Notes: generated from the letters alone by a model not told the origin. Shown: positions 22,480 through 33,023, numbered from the stretch's first letter. The stretch is DNA of 64,000 bases from an uncultured Carboxylicivirga sp. (GCF_963674565.1 NZ_OY771430.1:3844001-3908000); one strand, 5' to 3'. A program made the numbers and translations.

Positions 22480-24831
22480 ATGTTTTTGATTATGAAGAAG
22501 ATATTATTGTTAGTTGCTGCTATTATACTATTAATGGAAGTAAGTATTGGACAGAGCCTAAGCCAAACAATTAAAGGAAGAGTTTTGGATGCAGACACTC
22601 ACCAACCATTACCCGGAGTAAATGTAATTCTCTCCGACTCCAATCCACCTATTGGCACAATAACTGACACTGAAGGGAATTATGAACTAACCAATATACC
22701 AATAGGCCGCCAGAGCTTGCAATTTAGTTTTATGGGATATGAACCTGCAAAATTCAGTGAATTGGAGATTGGTTCAGGAAGAGTTTTTATATTGAATGTA
22801 AAAATGAAAGAGAGCTTTCAACAATTAAATGAAATAACCATTAAACCAGAATTTAGAAAAGATAAGGCTCAGAATAATATGGCGACTTTATCAGCCCGCT
22901 CATTTAGTGTTGAAGAGGCTACCCGTTATGCCGGAGGTTGGAATGATCCATCCAGGTTAGCCGGTTCATTTGCGGGAGTAACCATGGCTGAAGGCGTAAA
23001 TGATAACGCGATCGTAATACGGGGCAATGCACCCAAAGGTATTTTGTGGCGATTGGAAGATGTAGAAATCCCTGCTCCTAACCACTTAAACGGGGTAAAT
23101 AATGGGGGTGGAATCGAAACTGTTTTTAGTGTTAATATGCTGGATAATTCAGATTTCTATACCGGAGCTTTTCCGGCAGAATACAGTAATGCAATGTCGG
23201 GTATTTTTGATATGAAGTTTCGAAATGGAAGCAATGAAAAGTTGCAATCTACTTTTCAGGTTGGGTCGCAAGGCATTGATATTAGTGTTGAAGGTCCTTT
23301 TAAAAAGAATGGTGATGCAACCTTTCTTTTCAACTATCGCTATTCAACCATGGGATTGATTGGAGAGTTTTTGGATGGGAACTTTGGATTACCGACCTAT
23401 CAGGATTTAAGTTTTAAAGTTCATCTGCCAACACAGCATGCCGGTGAATTTTCGATTTGGGGCATTGGTGGCATAAGCAGTGTTTCATTCGATCCTGATG
23501 ATGACATGAGTAGCTGGACCAACACATTTGATAACAATCAATATTCAACAGGTTCTGATATTGCGGCTTCAGGCTTTTCGCATTTGATCAATACTGGTTC
23601 TAAAACTTTTATTAAATCGACTGTTGCTGTCAGCTATGATCAATTCAGAATGGAAAGTAACCAATGGCAACGCGATGGAAACATCGTTCCTTTGGCCGAC
23701 CATAACGAAGATAACACACGCCTTCTTTTGAGTAGCTACATCAATCATAAGTTTGGCAATCGACATACCAATCGTACAGGAATTCGATACAACCAAACAC
23801 ACTATAGCATCCTTGTAAATGGAAATCCCGATCCAATGGATGGTTCAACGCTAATTCGCATTGCAGATCAATCAGGTAATATTGGGCAAACTCAAATTTT
23901 TACTCAAAGTAAATGGCGCATCACTTCCACACTAGATTTCATAGGTGGTATAACTGCTTCTCATTTCGATATAAACAATGAATTAATAGTAGAACCACGT
24001 ATCAGTACAATTTGGCGTTATTTACCCCAACACTCCATCAGCCTTGCTTATGGAAAACACAGTCGTCCGGAACCATTACGATTTTATGAAGCTCAGAGTT
24101 CAAGTGGTGAAGCCTTAAACACTGATTTAAAAGTGACCAAAGCCAATCATTTTGTTTTGGGATATGATTTTCGAATCAATTCAAATTTAAAACTAAAAAT
24201 TGAAGGCTATTATCAGCAATTATATGATGTTCCTGTGATTGATGGTAGCTCTTATTCAATTTTAAACTACAAATGGGACGATTACTTCGAAGATGCTTTG
24301 GTAAACAAAGGATCAGGCAGTAATACTGGTATTGATATAACACTCGAAAGATTTATGAAACAAGGTACTTATTATATGATGACGGCTTCATTTTTCGATT
24401 CGAAATATGTTGGAGGTGATAAGATAGAACGAAGTACCTCGTTCAATCGCAATTATGTAATTAATTTTCTTGGAGGTAAAGAATGGAAAGTGGGACTAAA
24501 TAACAGCTTTGGATTAAATACCAAAATTGCTTTCATGGGCGGAAATCGTTTTACTCCGGCAGACCAGGAGGCATCCAGACAAAACGAAATGGTAATATTA
24601 GAAGAAAGCAGAGCTTTTGAATGGCAAGAAGATCCTAAATTATTTATCGACTTATCGTTGAATTATAAAATTAATGGGAAGAAAAAAGCTCAGGTATTAA
24701 TGATTCAGGCTAAAAATCTTTTGGCACAAAAAGAGATGTTTGGTTGGGCTTATGACTTTGAAAAACAAAAAGTGATTGAACATGGAATGGCGATGGTTTA
24801 TCCATATTTCACTTATCGAATTGAGTTTTAA
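22480..24831 (+). CDS. TonB-dependent outer-membrane receptor
   Basis: This 783-residue receptor begins with a signal peptide; the ATG at 22492 (MKKILLLV) is an equally good start. A CarboxypepD_reg-like domain follows (about 30-115, IKGRVLDADTHQPLPGVNVIL). The plug domain (about 125-235) has DPSRLAGSFAGVTMAEGVNDNAIVIRG, and a 22-strand barrel ends in YFTYRIEF. It is shorter than SusC proteins and has no SusD partner, so it probably imports a small ligand such as a siderophore or cofactor complex rather than an oligosaccharide. It is likely controlled by the adjacent membrane AraC-type regulator. Confidence 0.88.
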   Translation: MFLIMKKILLLVAAIILLMEVSIGQSLSQTIKGRVLDADTHQPLPGVNVILSDSNPPIGTITDTEGNYELTNIPIGRQSLQFSFMGYEPAKFSELEIGSGRVFILNVKMKESFQQLNEITIKPEFRKDKAQNNMATLSARSFSVEEATRYAGGWNDPSRLAGSFAGVTMAEGVNDNAIVIRGNAPKGILWRLEDVEIPAPNHLNGVNNGGGIETVFSVNMLDNSDFYTGAFPAEYSNAMSGIFDMKFRNGSNEKLQSTFQVGSQGIDISVEGPFKKNGDATFLFNYRYSTMGLIGEFLDGNFGLPTYQDLSFKVHLPTQHAGEFSIWGIGGISSVSFDPDDDMSSWTNTFDNNQYSTGSDIAASGFSHLINTGSKTFIKSTVAVSYDQFRMESNQWQRDGNIVPLADHNEDNTRLLLSSYINHKFGNRHTNRTGIRYNQTHYSILVNGNPDPMDGSTLIRIADQSGNIGQTQIFTQSKWRITSTLDFIGGITASHFDINNELIVEPRISTIWRYLPQHSISLAYGKHSRPEPLRFYEAQSSSGEALNTDLKVTKANHFVLGYDFRINSNLKLKIEGYYQQLYDVPVIDGSSYSILNYKWDDYFEDALVNKGSGSNTGIDITLERFMKQGTYYMMTASFFDSKYVGGDKIERSTSFNRNYVINFLGGKEWKVGLNNSFGLNTKIAFMGGNRFTPADQEASRQNEMVILEESRAFEWQEDPKLFIDLSLNYKINGKKKAQVLMIQAKNLLAQKEMFGWAYDFEKQKVIEHGMAMVYPYFTYRIEF

Positions 24832-24833
24832 AG

Positions 24834-24862
24834 AAAAGAGGAACCTGACCAGTTCCTCTTTT
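24834..24862. terminator. Bidirectional terminator between convergent genes
   Basis: AAAAGAGGAAC (24834-24844) and GTTCCTCTTTT (24852-24862) form an 11-bp stem with a 7-base loop. A runs and T runs on the two sides suit both the TonB receptor and the facing gene. Confidence 0.8.
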
Positions 24863-24872
24863 AAAAGTTTTA

Positions 24873-27113
24873 TTACTTCACAACGAGTTTACACTTATAA
24901 ATTTGATCATCATACTGAATATTAACCAGATACATACCAGACTTATTATACTCCAATGCATAAGTCACTGATGAAACATTTTTGAAGTTCTTTTCCCCAA
25001 TCAACTTACCTGACAAATCATATACTGTAACAACTATTTGTTCTGACAAATGAGGTAATATAATGTTAATCAAATCATCTGAAGCGATAGGATTAGGATA
25101 AACCAAAACATTTGTATTAGTATTTGTTTCCACCAAACCTGTTGAGAGACTTGCTTCATACACTCCCATGTCAACAACATTATTTTTGATTCGTTCGCTA
25201 AAGTCAAGATCTAATGAGTAATTTGCTATTGAACTATTAAAAGCGGCATCAATACATGGAGAAGCTGTTGTTAAGTGAAAATCCAATCCAGCTACATCAA
25301 CAAACAATGGATTGTCATTAATATTACCAGTGCCTGATATTGCGTCTTCAAGACAAGAGTATTCTACTTGACTTACATTGTAGGTATTATTTCCGGTAAC
25401 ATTAGCTGTATTGCCCCAAACAATGCTATTATAAACTTTCAGGTTACCGATAGAATGACCAAACAATCCACCACCAGTATCATTCGCATGATTATTAACA
25501 ACCGTACAGTTTATCAATGTAGTTGATCCCTGATTTAAATCCTGATAAACTCCTGCGCCCCAACGATTACTTTCATTATTATAAATTAAACAGTTTACCA
25601 GATCTAATTTACTATAACGGTTATAAACACCACCTCCATCATAGCTTGTTGCATGATTATTACGAACAATAACATTTACTAATTCAACGTCTCCTGTCAT
25701 GGTAACTATTCCACCACCTCCATAGGCTTTTTCAAGAATCACACCATCAATTACTACCTTATCATCGACAGCTGCCTCAACTCTAATTAATCTTTCTGTA
25801 TTATCACTCAGATCATCAGCAATACCAATATCACCACTAAGTATAGTTGGGTTTAAACTGAAATTCCGTTCTGCTACAGATGTTTCCGAACCCGAAAAAC
25901 CTCCATAAAGACTCATGCTCATTTCAATTAAAAGCTGATCCGAAGTTGCAGTTCCTTCTGTAACAAAGTAAGTTCCTTCAGCAAGCCAGATTTCATCTCC
26001 TGCCTGTGCAACTGAAATCGCAGATTGTAAATCAGTATAAACAACGTTTTGCACACTCCAGGCGGTACTTTCCGAACCTGGTTTTACGTAAATAACACCA
26101 GCTGATGGAACATATTCCATTGCTCCCATATCAACAGTTGCAATAATTCTTGTATGGCAGTTCAGATCTTTTGGTTCTGAAATCAAGTCATTAGAGGCTG
26201 CGTCAATTGCAGGTGATGTGCCAGTCAAATTATAATTATTTGCTGACTCATCAACAAATAAAGGATTATCATTAATATTTCCGGTTCCGGATATTGCATC
26301 TTCCAGACAAGAGTATTGTACCATACTTACATTGTAAGTATTATCTCCGGTAACATTGGCTGTATTGCCCCAAACAATGCTATTATAAACTTTCAGGTTA
26401 CCAACAGAATGCCCAAATAATCCTCCACCTGTATCATTCGAATGATTATTAACAACTGTACAGTTAATCAAAGTTGTAGATCCCTGATCCAAATCCTGAT
26501 AGACTCCTGCTCCCCAACGATTACTTTCATTATTATAAATCAAACAGTTTACCAATTGTAATGTACAATATCGATTATAAACACCACCTCCATCATAACT
26601 GGTTGCATGATTATCACGAACAATAACATTTACTAATTCAACGTCTCCTGTCATGGTAAATATTCCACCACCTCCATAGGCTTTTTCAAGAATCAAGCCA
26701 TCAATTACTACCTTATCATCTGAGGCAGCCGCAACCCTTATTAATCGTTCTGTGTTATCACTTAAATCGTCTGCAACACCAATATCTCCACTAATTATAG
26801 TTGGGTATAAATTCCAATTTCGGTCAGTTAGAGAAGTTTCCGTTCCTGAAAAACCTCCATAAATACCAATGCTCTGTTCAATTAAAAGCTGATCCGAAGT
26901 TGCCGTTCCTTCTGTAACATAATAGGTTCCTGATGCAAGCCAAATTTCATCACCTGCCTGTGCTGCAGTAATGGCACTTTGTATATTTGTATAAATAGTA
27001 CTTTGGTTACTCCAAGCAGTACTTTCTATGCTTGGCTTTACATAAATGACACCAGCTTTCAAGCTAAAAACAAAACATATTGTGTAAATAAAAGCGAATA
27101 GATTTCTTTTCAT
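24873..27113 (-). CDS. T9SS-secreted parallel beta-helix protein with internal duplication
   Basis: This 746-residue protein has a signal peptide (about 1-20). Two near-identical 318-residue units follow (from 21 and from 339), each beginning GVIYVKP and holding a right-handed beta-helix of the pectate-lyase-like type found in choice-of-anchor proteins. The coils read VNVIVRDNHATSYDGGGVYN, LVNCLIYNNESNRWGAGVY and INCTVVNNHSNDTGGGLF, with DNPLFVD at the unit end. A T9SS type A sorting domain fills about 662-746 (VLVYPNPIASDDLINI ... YKCKLVVK). No catalytic residues of polysaccharide lyases can be assigned. Adhesion or glycan binding is as likely as catalysis. Confidence 0.8.
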   Translation of the reverse strand: MKRNLFAFIYTICFVFSLKAGVIYVKPSIESTAWSNQSTIYTNIQSAITAAQAGDEIWLASGTYYVTEGTATSDQLLIEQSIGIYGGFSGTETSLTDRNWNLYPTIISGDIGVADDLSDNTERLIRVAAASDDKVVIDGLILEKAYGGGGIFTMTGDVELVNVIVRDNHATSYDGGGVYNRYCTLQLVNCLIYNNESNRWGAGVYQDLDQGSTTLINCTVVNNHSNDTGGGLFGHSVGNLKVYNSIVWGNTANVTGDNTYNVSMVQYSCLEDAISGTGNINDNPLFVDESANNYNLTGTSPAIDAASNDLISEPKDLNCHTRIIATVDMGAMEYVPSAGVIYVKPGSESTAWSVQNVVYTDLQSAISVAQAGDEIWLAEGTYFVTEGTATSDQLLIEMSMSLYGGFSGSETSVAERNFSLNPTILSGDIGIADDLSDNTERLIRVEAAVDDKVVIDGVILEKAYGGGGIVTMTGDVELVNVIVRNNHATSYDGGGVYNRYSKLDLVNCLIYNNESNRWGAGVYQDLNQGSTTLINCTVVNNHANDTGGGLFGHSIGNLKVYNSIVWGNTANVTGNNTYNVSQVEYSCLEDAISGTGNINDNPLFVDVAGLDFHLTTASPCIDAAFNSSIANYSLDLDFSERIKNNVVDMGVYEASLSTGLVETNTNTNVLVYPNPIASDDLINIILPHLSEQIVVTVYDLSGKLIGEKNFKNVSSVTYALEYNKSGMYLVNIQYDDQIYKCKLVVK
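25145..27053. repeat. Tandem 954-bp coding duplication
   Basis: The two units of the beta-helix gene, about 26103-27053 and 25145-26102, are highly similar at DNA level. Long identical stretches occur, for example around the Val-rich beta-helix coils and the DNPLFVD end. Such a direct repeat can lose or gain a unit by recombination without breaking the frame. Confidence 0.75.
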
Positions 27114-27155
27114 ATTAAATATTCCTTCTTAGATAATTAACTGTTTAAAAACCTG

Positions 27156-27163
27156 CAAAAATA
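27156..27163 (-). promoter_or_regulatory. Candidate -7 element of the beta-helix gene
   Basis: The minus strand reads TATTTTTG, a full match to TAnnTTTG, 43 bases before the start codon. Confidence 0.4.
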
Positions 27164-27357
27164 TAAATTATATTGAATAATTCTCATTATCAAAAAAGGA
27201 TCTACCTAATTAGACGAACTCTATTACAAAACTTGAGAATCATCTTCGAAACCTTACTTTTTTTATTAATAGCAACTCATGCAGATTTTGTGCTGCTTTA
27301 TGCAGAATTTATAAAACATCTTGTCCTTATTTTATTGTTTTTTTGAAAGTTGATAAT

Positions 27358-27398
27358 TAAGCGATTTCTGAATTCATTCTTTCATTAGAAATCGCTTA
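27358..27398 (+). promoter_or_regulatory. 12-bp inverted repeat directly before a start codon
   Basis: TAAGCGATTTCT (27358-27369) and AGAAATCGCTTA (27387-27398) pair perfectly around a 17-base loop. The hairpin ends seven bases before the ATG at 27406. No T run follows, so it is not a terminator. It may shape translation initiation, protect mRNA or bind a protein. Confidence 0.6.
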
Positions 27399-27405
27399 TA
27401 ACTGA

Positions 27406-30400
27406 ATGCATAAAATGAAAAAGAAAATCGCCTTCCTGATTCTGGCCATCATTTCGTTGGTCTTCGGATACGTCCTTGTAAATCCTACAACAAATATTCA
27501 TGAAGAAGAGATTGGCAACGAAGAACGTCCGGATGAACCTGTATTAGCAGGTGAAGAGTTAGCTAAATTTAAGGAATACCTTACTCAGAGATTAAATAGT
27601 AGCAGACTTAAATCGTCTGAAGCAAGTGCGGTTAGTTCCTATGCCAATGGAAGACTAACGGGTGAATGGAAAACCAAACTATCACAGACTGGCTGGTATG
27701 GATATCGGGTAGACAATTCTGCTTACGATTCATTACGTAACGTTTTTTACGTGGTTAGTTATGCCGGTCACTTATACAAACTTGAATACGAAAATGAGGT
27801 AAAATGGACTTTACTGAACCACAAAATAGTAATGAATCCAACCAACAACTCTACTGCTAATCCGGTTTTTACAGGAACATTGCTGGATGATAATACTTTT
27901 CGTTTGATTCGCAGTAATGATGATGCAGGAAGAATGGAATATTCTGATGACGAAGGCCTAACCTGGACAGCTGCAAGTGGTGCAAATCTTTCACAAAGCT
28001 GGTCGAACCAGATTTTTGAGATCACCAATGATGGAGTAAAAACAATAGTTTTACATACTTATTACTCCAATTATCACCATATCTATTTTTCAAACGATAA
28101 CGGAGCCACCTATTCTGAATCAAGTCTAAACATTCCGATATCAACTTATGATATACGAATAGCAAAAGCTTTTTATACCAACGATGCATATATGTGGCTA
28201 TGGCGTAAAAGTGAAAAGACCATTGACACATATAAATACAATCCATCAGTTGACGACTTTGAGTTGCAAACCTCATCAACCAGCACATTAGCGGGAACTA
28301 ACCTTTCGAGTGCCGCAGCAACTTATTATAACGGACAATATCATTTTTATTTGTCAACCATCAATTCTACTTACACTGTTTATTACTCATCTGATGAAGG
28401 AGCTACCTGGATTGAAAAAAATGCAGGGCGCGACAGACCCTTTGAGGTAATTTGCCCTGATAAACCCAATATGCTTATCAGTGGCTTTGAAGACATGAAG
28501 CTGTCTACTGATTACGGTGCAACATGGAACGGATTTGGTTATAAACTAGGCTGGGACATGCAGCATATGCGGACCTTTGAAAAAGCAGGAGGAACCCCGA
28601 TTACTCTGGTTGGTTTGGATTTCGGGTGCTATATTTCTGAAACACCTGAAAACAAGGACTCATATACCTGGTGTAATAATGGCGCATGGTTTGCAATGCA
28701 TTACGATGCAGCTTCAAGCCAGAATTTCAATTCGATTTACATGGCCAACCAGGATCGTGGAGCAACTGCCTACAAAGATTCAGGTATGATTGTCAGCACG
28801 AAAGATATTGACGGAACAGATGTATTACGCACTGGTTTTTCGAAGCGTGAAACATCAGCCTGGACCTGGTTTTATTACGGAAGAATCAAGCATCAGTATA
28901 ATTTTGCAACTGGTAAAACAGGAGGTTCTGCCATATTGGATGGATTAGGCAACTGGTGGGCGGCTCCTATCTTAGCTTCACCAAACCCCAACGAAGATGC
29001 TATATATGCAGCTTACGGAAGCAATCTTCAGAAATTCACCTATGATGAAACCACCGGAACCATCAACCAAACAGCTCATGCTTATAATTTCAATAGCAAA
29101 TATGGTTCCGACATCGGTAGTTTTGGTTACTCAGAACTTGACCGCGACATTTGGTATGTTGCCTTAAACAATGGTATATTTCTATACTCAACGGATGGAG
29201 GAGAAAACTGGACAAGAGCCGGATATTATGGAAGTGCACCTAAGTCGAACGACCAGTACTATAACTATCCAAAGAATCAGGCGGTAATTAAAGCCTCTGA
29301 GATTGATGCCAACACAGTTTATTATGCAGGTGTCGGTAATTATTTTCTAGTATCGACAAATCATGGTCAGACTTTTTCGTCGAAAACAATTGGTTTAAAT
29401 GTATCGCGCATACGCGACTTTGCATTATCGCCGGATGAACAGTTTATCTTTGCAGCATGTGGATATGGTGGTGCCTGGGTATATTCTGTTCAGGACAACC
29501 GTTGGTTTCAGATGAATGACGATCCTATTCCCAGTGTTGATTTTACTGATGTTGAATTTATCAAAAGAACCAACTGTGTTCGTTTTGCTACCTATGGCAG
29601 TGGTATCATCGAGTTTCACCTGGATAATGCATTCTATCCGGTTCAGGCTCCTGGCGGATTAAGTGCTGAAAACAACAAACAAAATTTTGTTGAGCTTAAT
29701 TGGAATGACAATTCAGACAATGAAAACGGATTCTACATTGAACGTGCCAGTGACAGTGAATTGTACTTTACCTGTATTGATACCATTGAAGCTAATTCCA
29801 TTAGTTACGTCGATACCACAATGCAATACGAAACCAACTATTACTACCGGGTGAAAGCCGTGAAAGATGAAACAGCTTCAGCTGCTTCTAACCTTGCCAT
29901 GGTAAAAACACTTAAAAAGGGATATCTCAGCCCCGCTAACATCACTCTAATCGATTATAGCAGCCAGGAGACAAGCAGTGAGTATTCTCCGGCTATTTAT
30001 GCTTTCGATGGGAATGAGAATACCTACTGGCATACTCAATATAGTGGCTCTGCACCTGGCTACCCGCATTATCTCACAGTTGACTTAGGTGAAGAAATGA
30101 GTCTGGCCGGATTCAGGTATCTGCCTCGTCAGGATGGAATGACAATAGGTACCATTGCTAACTATGCCATATACATAAGCAACGATCCTGCTGATTTGGG
30201 TAATGCCGTTAACACAGGTAAGATGGCTGCCAGCACCAAACTTAAAGAAGTAATGTTTGATGAAAAAGTAACCGGGCGTTATGTGAAATTTGAAGCCCTT
30301 TCGGAAATTAACGGATCGACCTATGCCAGTGCAGCAGAAGTAATTTTATTAACTCAGATGGTTCCACCAGATAAACCAACTAACTTAAAAGGAACAGTTT

Positions 30401-30900
30401 ATGTTGAAACATCAGTATTTCTTACATGGAGTGATGGATCATTAAATACTGAAGGATATATCATTGAGCAGTTGAAGGATGGTGAATTTATTCCATTTGA
30501 CACCATTCAACCAACTATTAAAGTTTTCTTGATATCTGATCTGTCACCGGCAACTAGTTATACCTTTCGATTGAGAGGGTACAACGATGGAGGTATCTCA
30601 GAACCATCCAATGAGGTGTCAGTTACAACCGGTGGAACAACTGCCATTTCAAATACTGAAGCAAGCATTAAAACTTATCCTAATCCATTTGATGACGAGC
30701 TAAATATTGACTTACCGGAAATCAACTCGGATGCTATATTACGATTGTATAATATTAATGGTAAGACACTCGTTGAAAGAGAGATAGGACCCGAAACAAA
30801 AAAGATTTCATTAAATACCGGTAATGTCGATTCAGGTATATATCTGTTAATTATCAATTTCGATGAAAAACAAATAGTACAAAAAGTGATTAAAAAATAA
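27406..30900 (+). CDS. T9SS-secreted Asp-box propeller protein with FN3 and F5/8C domains
   Basis: This 1164-residue protein may start at 27406 or, with a cleaner signal peptide, at 27415 (MKKKIAFLILAII). The N-terminal 700 residues form a sialidase/VPS10-type propeller with repeated Asp boxes (SDDEGLTWTA, SNDNGATYS, SSDEGATWIE, STDYGATWNG, STDGGENWTR). A fibronectin III domain lies near 750-840, an F5/8 type C (discoidin) carbohydrate-binding domain near 845-985 and a second FN3 near 990-1080. A T9SS sorting domain ends it (TYPNPFDDELNI ... VQKVIKK). It is probably an extracellular glycan-active or glycan-binding protein. I cannot assign sialidase catalytic residues, so no enzyme name is given. 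It stands alone. Confidence 0.78.
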   Translation: MHKMKKKIAFLILAIISLVFGYVLVNPTTNIHEEEIGNEERPDEPVLAGEELAKFKEYLTQRLNSSRLKSSEASAVSSYANGRLTGEWKTKLSQTGWYGYRVDNSAYDSLRNVFYVVSYAGHLYKLEYENEVKWTLLNHKIVMNPTNNSTANPVFTGTLLDDNTFRLIRSNDDAGRMEYSDDEGLTWTAASGANLSQSWSNQIFEITNDGVKTIVLHTYYSNYHHIYFSNDNGATYSESSLNIPISTYDIRIAKAFYTNDAYMWLWRKSEKTIDTYKYNPSVDDFELQTSSTSTLAGTNLSSAAATYYNGQYHFYLSTINSTYTVYYSSDEGATWIEKNAGRDRPFEVICPDKPNMLISGFEDMKLSTDYGATWNGFGYKLGWDMQHMRTFEKAGGTPITLVGLDFGCYISETPENKDSYTWCNNGAWFAMHYDAASSQNFNSIYMANQDRGATAYKDSGMIVSTKDIDGTDVLRTGFSKRETSAWTWFYYGRIKHQYNFATGKTGGSAILDGLGNWWAAPILASPNPNEDAIYAAYGSNLQKFTYDETTGTINQTAHAYNFNSKYGSDIGSFGYSELDRDIWYVALNNGIFLYSTDGGENWTRAGYYGSAPKSNDQYYNYPKNQAVIKASEIDANTVYYAGVGNYFLVSTNHGQTFSSKTIGLNVSRIRDFALSPDEQFIFAACGYGGAWVYSVQDNRWFQMNDDPIPSVDFTDVEFIKRTNCVRFATYGSGIIEFHLDNAFYPVQAPGGLSAENNKQNFVELNWNDNSDNENGFYIERASDSELYFTCIDTIEANSISYVDTTMQYETNYYYRVKAVKDETASAASNLAMVKTLKKGYLSPANITLIDYSSQETSSEYSPAIYAFDGNENTYWHTQYSGSAPGYPHYLTVDLGEEMSLAGFRYLPRQDGMTIGTIANYAIYISNDPADLGNAVNTGKMAASTKLKEVMFDEKVTGRYVKFEALSEINGSTYASAAEVILLTQMVPPDKPTNLKGTVYVETSVFLTWSDGSLNTEGYIIEQLKDGEFIPFDTIQPTIKVFLISDLSPATSYTFRLRGYNDGGISEPSNEVSVTTGGTTAISNTEASIKTYPNPFDDELNIDLPEINSDAILRLYNINGKTLVEREIGPETKKISLNTGNVDSGIYLLIINFDEKQIVQKVIKK

Positions 30901-30925
30901 TAGCTGATTCACAAATAATAAAAAA

Positions 30926-30966
30926 CTCCCAAAGCCAAAATCAATGAGCTTTGGGAGCTTTTATTT
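30926..30966. terminator. Terminator after the Asp-box protein gene
   Basis: CTCCCAAAGC (30926-30935) pairs with GCTTTGGGAG (30948-30957), flanked by A run and CTTTTATTTTT. It serves the rightward gene and, in reverse, the facing gene ending at 30985. Confidence 0.8.
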
Positions 30967-30984
30967 TTGAAATTCATCATCAAA

Positions 30985-32895
30985 TCAGAAATCATAATTA
31001 TCGGTTATAAAATCATTTAATCGATCTTTACAACTACAATACAAAGAACGATAAAAAGGATGATCGAGTAGAAAAAATGCAACACCACCGTCCTGGCTTG
31101 TTTTAAACAATTGAATAAACTCAGACGGATTCTTATCAGCCATTATTTTAACCAATAGTTGATAATTACTATCCAAATAATAATCTCTTTTATAAAGCGT
31201 CATCCAAATAAAAGCTTCAAGCATCTGTTGATTGTACTTGCCTTTATAAATATATGGGTGCAATAATTTACGTCCGTATTCAGGATAATACATTTGTGAA
31301 CAAAAAGCTGCAATGCCTGTAATTTCATTTGCATCATTAAAGTTACGACGTGCCAGATTATAAATACTTTTTAAGTAATATGCCTTCAATTTATACTGCC
31401 CATTATCTTGTGCCATTTGGGCAGCCTCAATATAAAAATTCATTAAAAGCTGATTGACAAAAACCGTTGGTATCTTGGCCCTTTTTAAGCTTTTTACATT
31501 ATGCTCAAATTGTTGCTGAGTTTCTACATTCCATGATAAAATACCTTGTTCCAACAATCTATATTGATACCAATATCTTAATTCCCCATCACGCGGTTGA
31601 ATTGTTAATAGAAAAGATAATTCATCCAGAGTACAATCACTGGTAGGTTTTGTATCCAGGTTGAGCAGCCATAAGTGTTTGTTATAAAGATCTGTTGCTC
31701 TTTTTCCACTTGATAAATACAAATTATCCAACGATGGTATTTGAAAACTGCCACTTAGTTTCCTTTTCCACATTTCAAACATAACCATTTCAGCGAGCTC
31801 AAACTGTCGATCTACAATGGCATTATTATACATTGGAAGTAAATCTTCATTACTGGCAATTATTACATGAGGTAAGGTGCTACAATACAGTTCCACATTT
31901 GCTACACGTTGCTGGTCCAGCTCCTTTTTCCAGTGTTTACGATTTGTAGAATCTGCAAAGAACTCTTTGATCTTTGCTTGAGACTGACGATTAAAAAAAC
32001 GGATCCCGGCTTTTTTATACTGACGCTTAAACAAAGTCCAGTTTTCAGCCCAGTGAATGTGGACTTTTGAACTATCAAGCCTTAACTCTTCAAGAAAAGT
32101 TTTTATATTCTCACCACGCTTCTTGGCCAGATTCAAATTAGTAATCTCTTGCCCATCAACCGAAGCAAATGAATGAATTTCAACTGAGTCAATAGATGTT
32201 GCTCTTCCTAATTTATTAATCACTTCTGAAGTAATTTTTCTCCATTGAACCGTATCAGATGAAGCCTCAAAAGGAAGGTCAAACATTAAAGTATCCAGCT
32301 TCACTTTAGGTTTATGTCTGAATGTTGTTAAAAAATCGGAGATCCTATCCTGTTTATCAGTTTGATAAAGCGAGTCAAATTGAGGAGTAAATCCCCAGGA
32401 ATGAACATAAGACCGATAACCTGTCCCTTGACCATCAACTGTAAACATCAGATTATAATTATTTTTATATACCTTAAGGTGCTCAGGTAGATCGGCCAGG
32501 TAATAGGACGCTATGTTATTGATTCCCGAACGATACTTCTTCCTGCATGCTTTTCGATATAAAACATTTTCAAGAACAGTCTCTGAAAGAAATTTATTTT
32601 GATCACCATCAAACAAACAAGGATCATTCGATTGAGATAAAATTTTGATACGAAAACCAGATTTGCGTGGACGCATGGTTTTTCTCAACCAGTTTTCATC
32701 ATTTGTCAGAATATGAATTTGTCCGTTCGAAACAACAAGTTCAGCTGCCAATTCAATTGGAGCCCCTTCCAAACTCTTTTCAATTTTTTGTAACCTCTTA
32801 TTTACAGATTTTTGATGCCATCTACTTAAAATCTGGGCATCCATTGACCCTAAAATTGTTAAAAGAATAAGTGTTAAAAGAATTTTTGTCCGCAT
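30985..32895 (-). CDS. Secreted protein with internal OmpA-like domain
   Basis: This 636-residue protein has a signal peptide (about 1-20, ending SMDA). The first about 200 residues are mixed alpha/beta without a recognised domain. An OmpA-like fold at about 215-345 carries the peptidoglycan-binding pattern SVEIHSFASVDGQEITNLNLAKKRGENI. The C-terminal half is helical with TPR-like spacing, and the protein ends in a CSCKDRLNDFI segment. Proteins of this form are periplasmic and tied to the cell wall. It stands alone between two terminators. The role is unknown. Confidence 0.6.
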   Translation of the reverse strand: MRTKILLTLILLTILGSMDAQILSRWHQKSVNKRLQKIEKSLEGAPIELAAELVVSNGQIHILTNDENWLRKTMRPRKSGFRIKILSQSNDPCLFDGDQNKFLSETVLENVLYRKACRKKYRSGINNIASYYLADLPEHLKVYKNNYNLMFTVDGQGTGYRSYVHSWGFTPQFDSLYQTDKQDRISDFLTTFRHKPKVKLDTLMFDLPFEASSDTVQWRKITSEVINKLGRATSIDSVEIHSFASVDGQEITNLNLAKKRGENIKTFLEELRLDSSKVHIHWAENWTLFKRQYKKAGIRFFNRQSQAKIKEFFADSTNRKHWKKELDQQRVANVELYCSTLPHVIIASNEDLLPMYNNAIVDRQFELAEMVMFEMWKRKLSGSFQIPSLDNLYLSSGKRATDLYNKHLWLLNLDTKPTSDCTLDELSFLLTIQPRDGELRYWYQYRLLEQGILSWNVETQQQFEHNVKSLKRAKIPTVFVNQLLMNFYIEAAQMAQDNGQYKLKAYYLKSIYNLARRNFNDANEITGIAAFCSQMYYPEYGRKLLHPYIYKGKYNQQMLEAFIWMTLYKRDYYLDSNYQLLVKIMADKNPSEFIQLFKTSQDGGVAFFLLDHPFYRSLYCSCKDRLNDFITDNYDF

Positions 32896-33023
32896 TAATC
32901 AATGAGGTTAGGTGTATGATTGAAATCTAAAATAATAAAGAATACAGACTGTGCAAAAACAAACCTTTACGTTAATTAACATGTACATTATTTATTAAAG
33001 TCCAAATTATGAATAGAAATCCC

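Noticed and set aside
27406..30900. Sialidase
   Set aside because: Asp boxes are present, but the arginine triad and the FRIP-type motif of GH33 enzymes are not visible, so only a propeller is claimed.
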